13,117 nt of DNA. It comes from JANLQX01 sp043775075 (lineage in GTDB: Bacteria; Actinomycetota; Acidimicrobiia; Acidimicrobiales; JANYDT01). The translations under genes and the position numbers were made by a program. Below, in pieces: positions 11,550 to 13,117 of this stretch. The stretch covers positions 1-13,117 of the forward strand of contig JAYVSS010000336.1 in assembly GCA_043775075.1 (NCBI GenBank). The letters run 5' to 3'. The notes beneath the pieces were generated by a model, which saw only the letters and a list, made by a program, of their open reading frames with translations, did not search any database and had not been told where the DNA came from. How positions within the stretch are numbered: the first letter of the stretch is position 1; each line of letters begins with the position of its first letter.

Positions 11550-12308
11550 TCAGTTGACGGCGGTGCCCACAAGTTTGCCGATGCCAAAGGTGACAGCGGC
11601 GACCACGATGACAATGAGGAGTTGACGCAGAGCGGTTCGGGCCCGCGAACCGCCGCTAGACCGTCCCACCCAGGCGCCGACGATCAGGCTGGCAAACCCG
11701 GTGAGCACAACGGAGAGGACGCTGGCCACACCGCCCGAGGTCACAAACCACGGGGCCAGAGGCACGATGGCCCCAACGGCGAACAGTCCCAGAGAACTGA
11801 TGGCCGCTATGCGGGGGGATCCAAGTTCATCCGGGTTAAGGCCGAAGACGGTCCGGGCGGTGAAACCGAAGAATGCCTGCTCGCTCAATGGAAGCTCGGT
11901 TGTCGCCTTACGCGCCGTCGACGCTTCTATCCCCACGTCGGTCAGATGCTCGGCCAGCGTATCGAGCACCAGTTTCGGGTTTCGCGCGGTGAGATTTCGT
12001 AGCTCGGCCAACACCCCCTGCAACAGCTCGACCTGACTGCGCACCGAAATCCACTCGCCCGCGGCCATCGAAAACGCCCCGGCCACCAGGCTGGCGAGAC
12101 CAGCGATCCGAACCGCAGACGGGGTCGACGACGCGCCCGCCACGCCCAGAATCAAACACAGGTTCGAAACGAGGCCGTCGTTCACGCCAAGTACCGCGGC
12201 CCGCGCCCCGCCCTTCGCAACCTGATCGGCCTTGGCCTTGAGCCGCGCCGCGTCGCTGGCCCCATCACGAACGGTGGGATCAATCGTTGGGGTGTACGGG
12301 ATCGTCAC
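11550..12308 (-). CDS. VIT1/CCC1-family iron/manganese transporter
   Basis: This 252-residue membrane protein has the VIT1/CCC1 signature RAAVLGVNDGLVSNLCLILG (36-55) in the first membrane segment and AGAFSMAAGEWISVRSQVEL (76-95) in the second. An acidic, helical cytosolic segment with metal-binding potential follows (about 96-160). Three further hydrophobic segments end near residue 248. Relatives move Fe2+ or Mn2+ out of the cytosol in exchange for protons; the direction and metal here are inferred. GTG 12308 is chosen because it overlaps the tsaD stop (GTGA) with GGAAGG 8 nt upstream, and upstream in-frame codons would give an Arg-rich tail that is tsaD in another frame. It sits between tsaD and groES. 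Confidence 0.88.
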   Translation of the reverse strand: MTIPYTPTIDPTVRDGASDAARLKAKADQVAKGGARAAVLGVNDGLVSNLCLILGVAGASSTPSAVRIAGLASLVAGAFSMAAGEWISVRSQVELLQGVLAELRNLTARNPKLVLDTLAEHLTDVGIEASTARKATTELPLSEQAFFGFTARTVFGLNPDELGSPRIAAISSLGLFAVGAIVPLAPWFVTSGGVASVLSVVLTGFASLIVGAWVGRSSGGSRARTALRQLLIVIVVAAVTFGIGKLVGTAVN

Positions 12309-13117
12309 TGGTCTGGCCTTCCGAGGCGGAGGTTGGGGTTGGCGGCGGCATCGAGCCCGAGTGGGGCGTCGACGGCGTGCCACCACCACGCCGCCGCGGC
12401 AATCATGGCGGCGTTGTCCGTACAGAACGCTCGCTCGGGAATGTGGACATGCCAGCCCTCGTCGGCGGCGACCGACGTAATACGTGCACGTAGTGATGAG
12501 TTGGCGGCAACACCGCCGCCAATAGCGAGAGCGCGCACGTCAAACAGTCGACCCGCAGCGCGCGTTTTCTCCACCAGGGCGTCCACCACGGCTTCCTGGA
12601 ATGAGGCGGCGATATCGGCTGCTTCGTCCGAGCCAAGCGCGGCGGGATGCATCCGAACGTGGTTCGCCACCGCCGTCTTCAGTCCGCTGAACGAAAAATC
12701 GTGCGGTCTGTCGCGAATGGCCCGGGGAAACGCGATCGCCTTCGGATTGCCCAACGCCGCCAATCGATCGATCACCGGACCACCCGGATAGCCGAGCTTC
12801 AGCAGGCGGGAAACTTTGTCGTAGGCCTCCCCCGCAGCATCATCAATGGTTGACCCGAGCACTTCGTACGACGTCGGCGAACGCATCAAAACGAGCAGCG
12901 TGTGTCCACCGGACGCGAGCAGAGTCAACAGCGGTAGCTCGGGCGTGGCGGCGGGACCCGCCTCCATAAACGGCGAGGCCAGATGACCCTCAAGGTGGTT
13001 CACTCCCAGGAACGGCACGTCCCATGACCACGCCAACGCCTTGGCTGCGCTCACCCCGACGAGAAGAGCCCCGATGAGTCCGGGTCCGACGGTGCAGGCC
13101 ACGGCGTCGACGCCGAC
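12305..13117 (-). CDS. tsaD: tRNA t6A37 threonylcarbamoyltransferase TsaD, 5' end outside window
   Basis: TsaD transfers threonylcarbamoyl from its AMP adduct to A37 of ANN-decoding tRNAs, with TsaB and TsaE. The visible 270 residues start inside the protein at VGVDAVACTVGPGLIGALLV. The metal-binding HxEGH motif is present in GVNHLEGHLASP. SGGHTLLVL, DDAAGEAYDKVSRLLKLGYPGG, FSFSGLKTAV, AIGGGVAANSSLR and the final CTDNAAMIAAAAW match the ASKHA-fold kinase-like domain. About 75-80 N-terminal residues lie beyond the right edge. The order tsaD then groES-groEL is common in actinobacteria; here a VIT-type gene is inserted between them. The stop overlaps the VIT start by 4 nt. Confidence 0.96.
   Translation of the reverse strand, partial: VGVDAVACTVGPGLIGALLVGVSAAKALAWSWDVPFLGVNHLEGHLASPFMEAGPAATPELPLLTLLASGGHTLLVLMRSPTSYEVLGSTIDDAAGEAYDKVSRLLKLGYPGGPVIDRLAALGNPKAIAFPRAIRDRPHDFSFSGLKTAVANHVRMHPAALGSDEAADIAASFQEAVVDALVEKTRAAGRLFDVRALAIGGGVAANSSLRARITSVAADEGWHVHIPERAFCTDNAAMIAAAAWWWHAVDAPLGLDAAANPNLRLGRPDQ

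Overview
The window looks like chromosomal DNA of a high-GC actinomycete, most likely from the Acidimicrobiia or a nearby lineage. This is inferred from an F420-type PPOX enzyme, a DrrA/DrrB-type exporter, a tsaD-groES-groEL neighbourhood with CIRCE operators, frequent GTG starts and several genes that look leaderless. No rRNA, tRNA, CRISPR array or intact insertion sequence is visible.

Layout. Positions 1-760 are a scrapyard: the start of an unknown gene at the left edge, a 5'-truncated remnant of a type I restriction subunit (hsdR), and a small OB-fold protein resembling part of a single-stranded DNA-binding protein. Positions 764-3587 hold a DrrAB-like ABC exporter (minus strand) divergent from a TetR-family regulator with a long N-terminal extension. 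A 38-bp symmetric operator lies between them. A 19-codon mini-gene that copies the permease N-terminus sits between ATPase and permease. Positions 3683-5027 carry a nitroreductase-family enzyme and a VapBC-type toxin-antitoxin pair. A 108-bp inverted-repeat element fills the space between the stop codons of vapC and guaA.

Positions 5134-7715 (minus strand) read as small conserved protein, NudL-type Nudix hydrolase, then guaA (GMP synthase), with a 78-bp four-unit palindromic array in front of guaA. Positions 7846-9165 (plus strand) carry a PPOX-type F420 enzyme and a RarD-like permease. Positions 9249-13117 (minus strand) read as tsaD (cut by the window edge), a VIT/CCC1-type metal transporter overlapping it by 4 nt, then groES-groEL behind two CIRCE sites and ending in a strong UUCG-loop terminator.

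How the parts fit: most genes are housekeeping (GMP synthesis, tRNA t6A modification, chaperonin, nucleotide/CoA clean-up) with inserted accessory modules (exporter plus regulator, toxin-antitoxin pair, restriction remnant). I see no large undescribed system. The unusual signals are the permease-leader duplication, two highly symmetric operator-like arrays, the inverted-repeat element after guaA, and the mixed domain make-up of the toxin-antitoxin pair.
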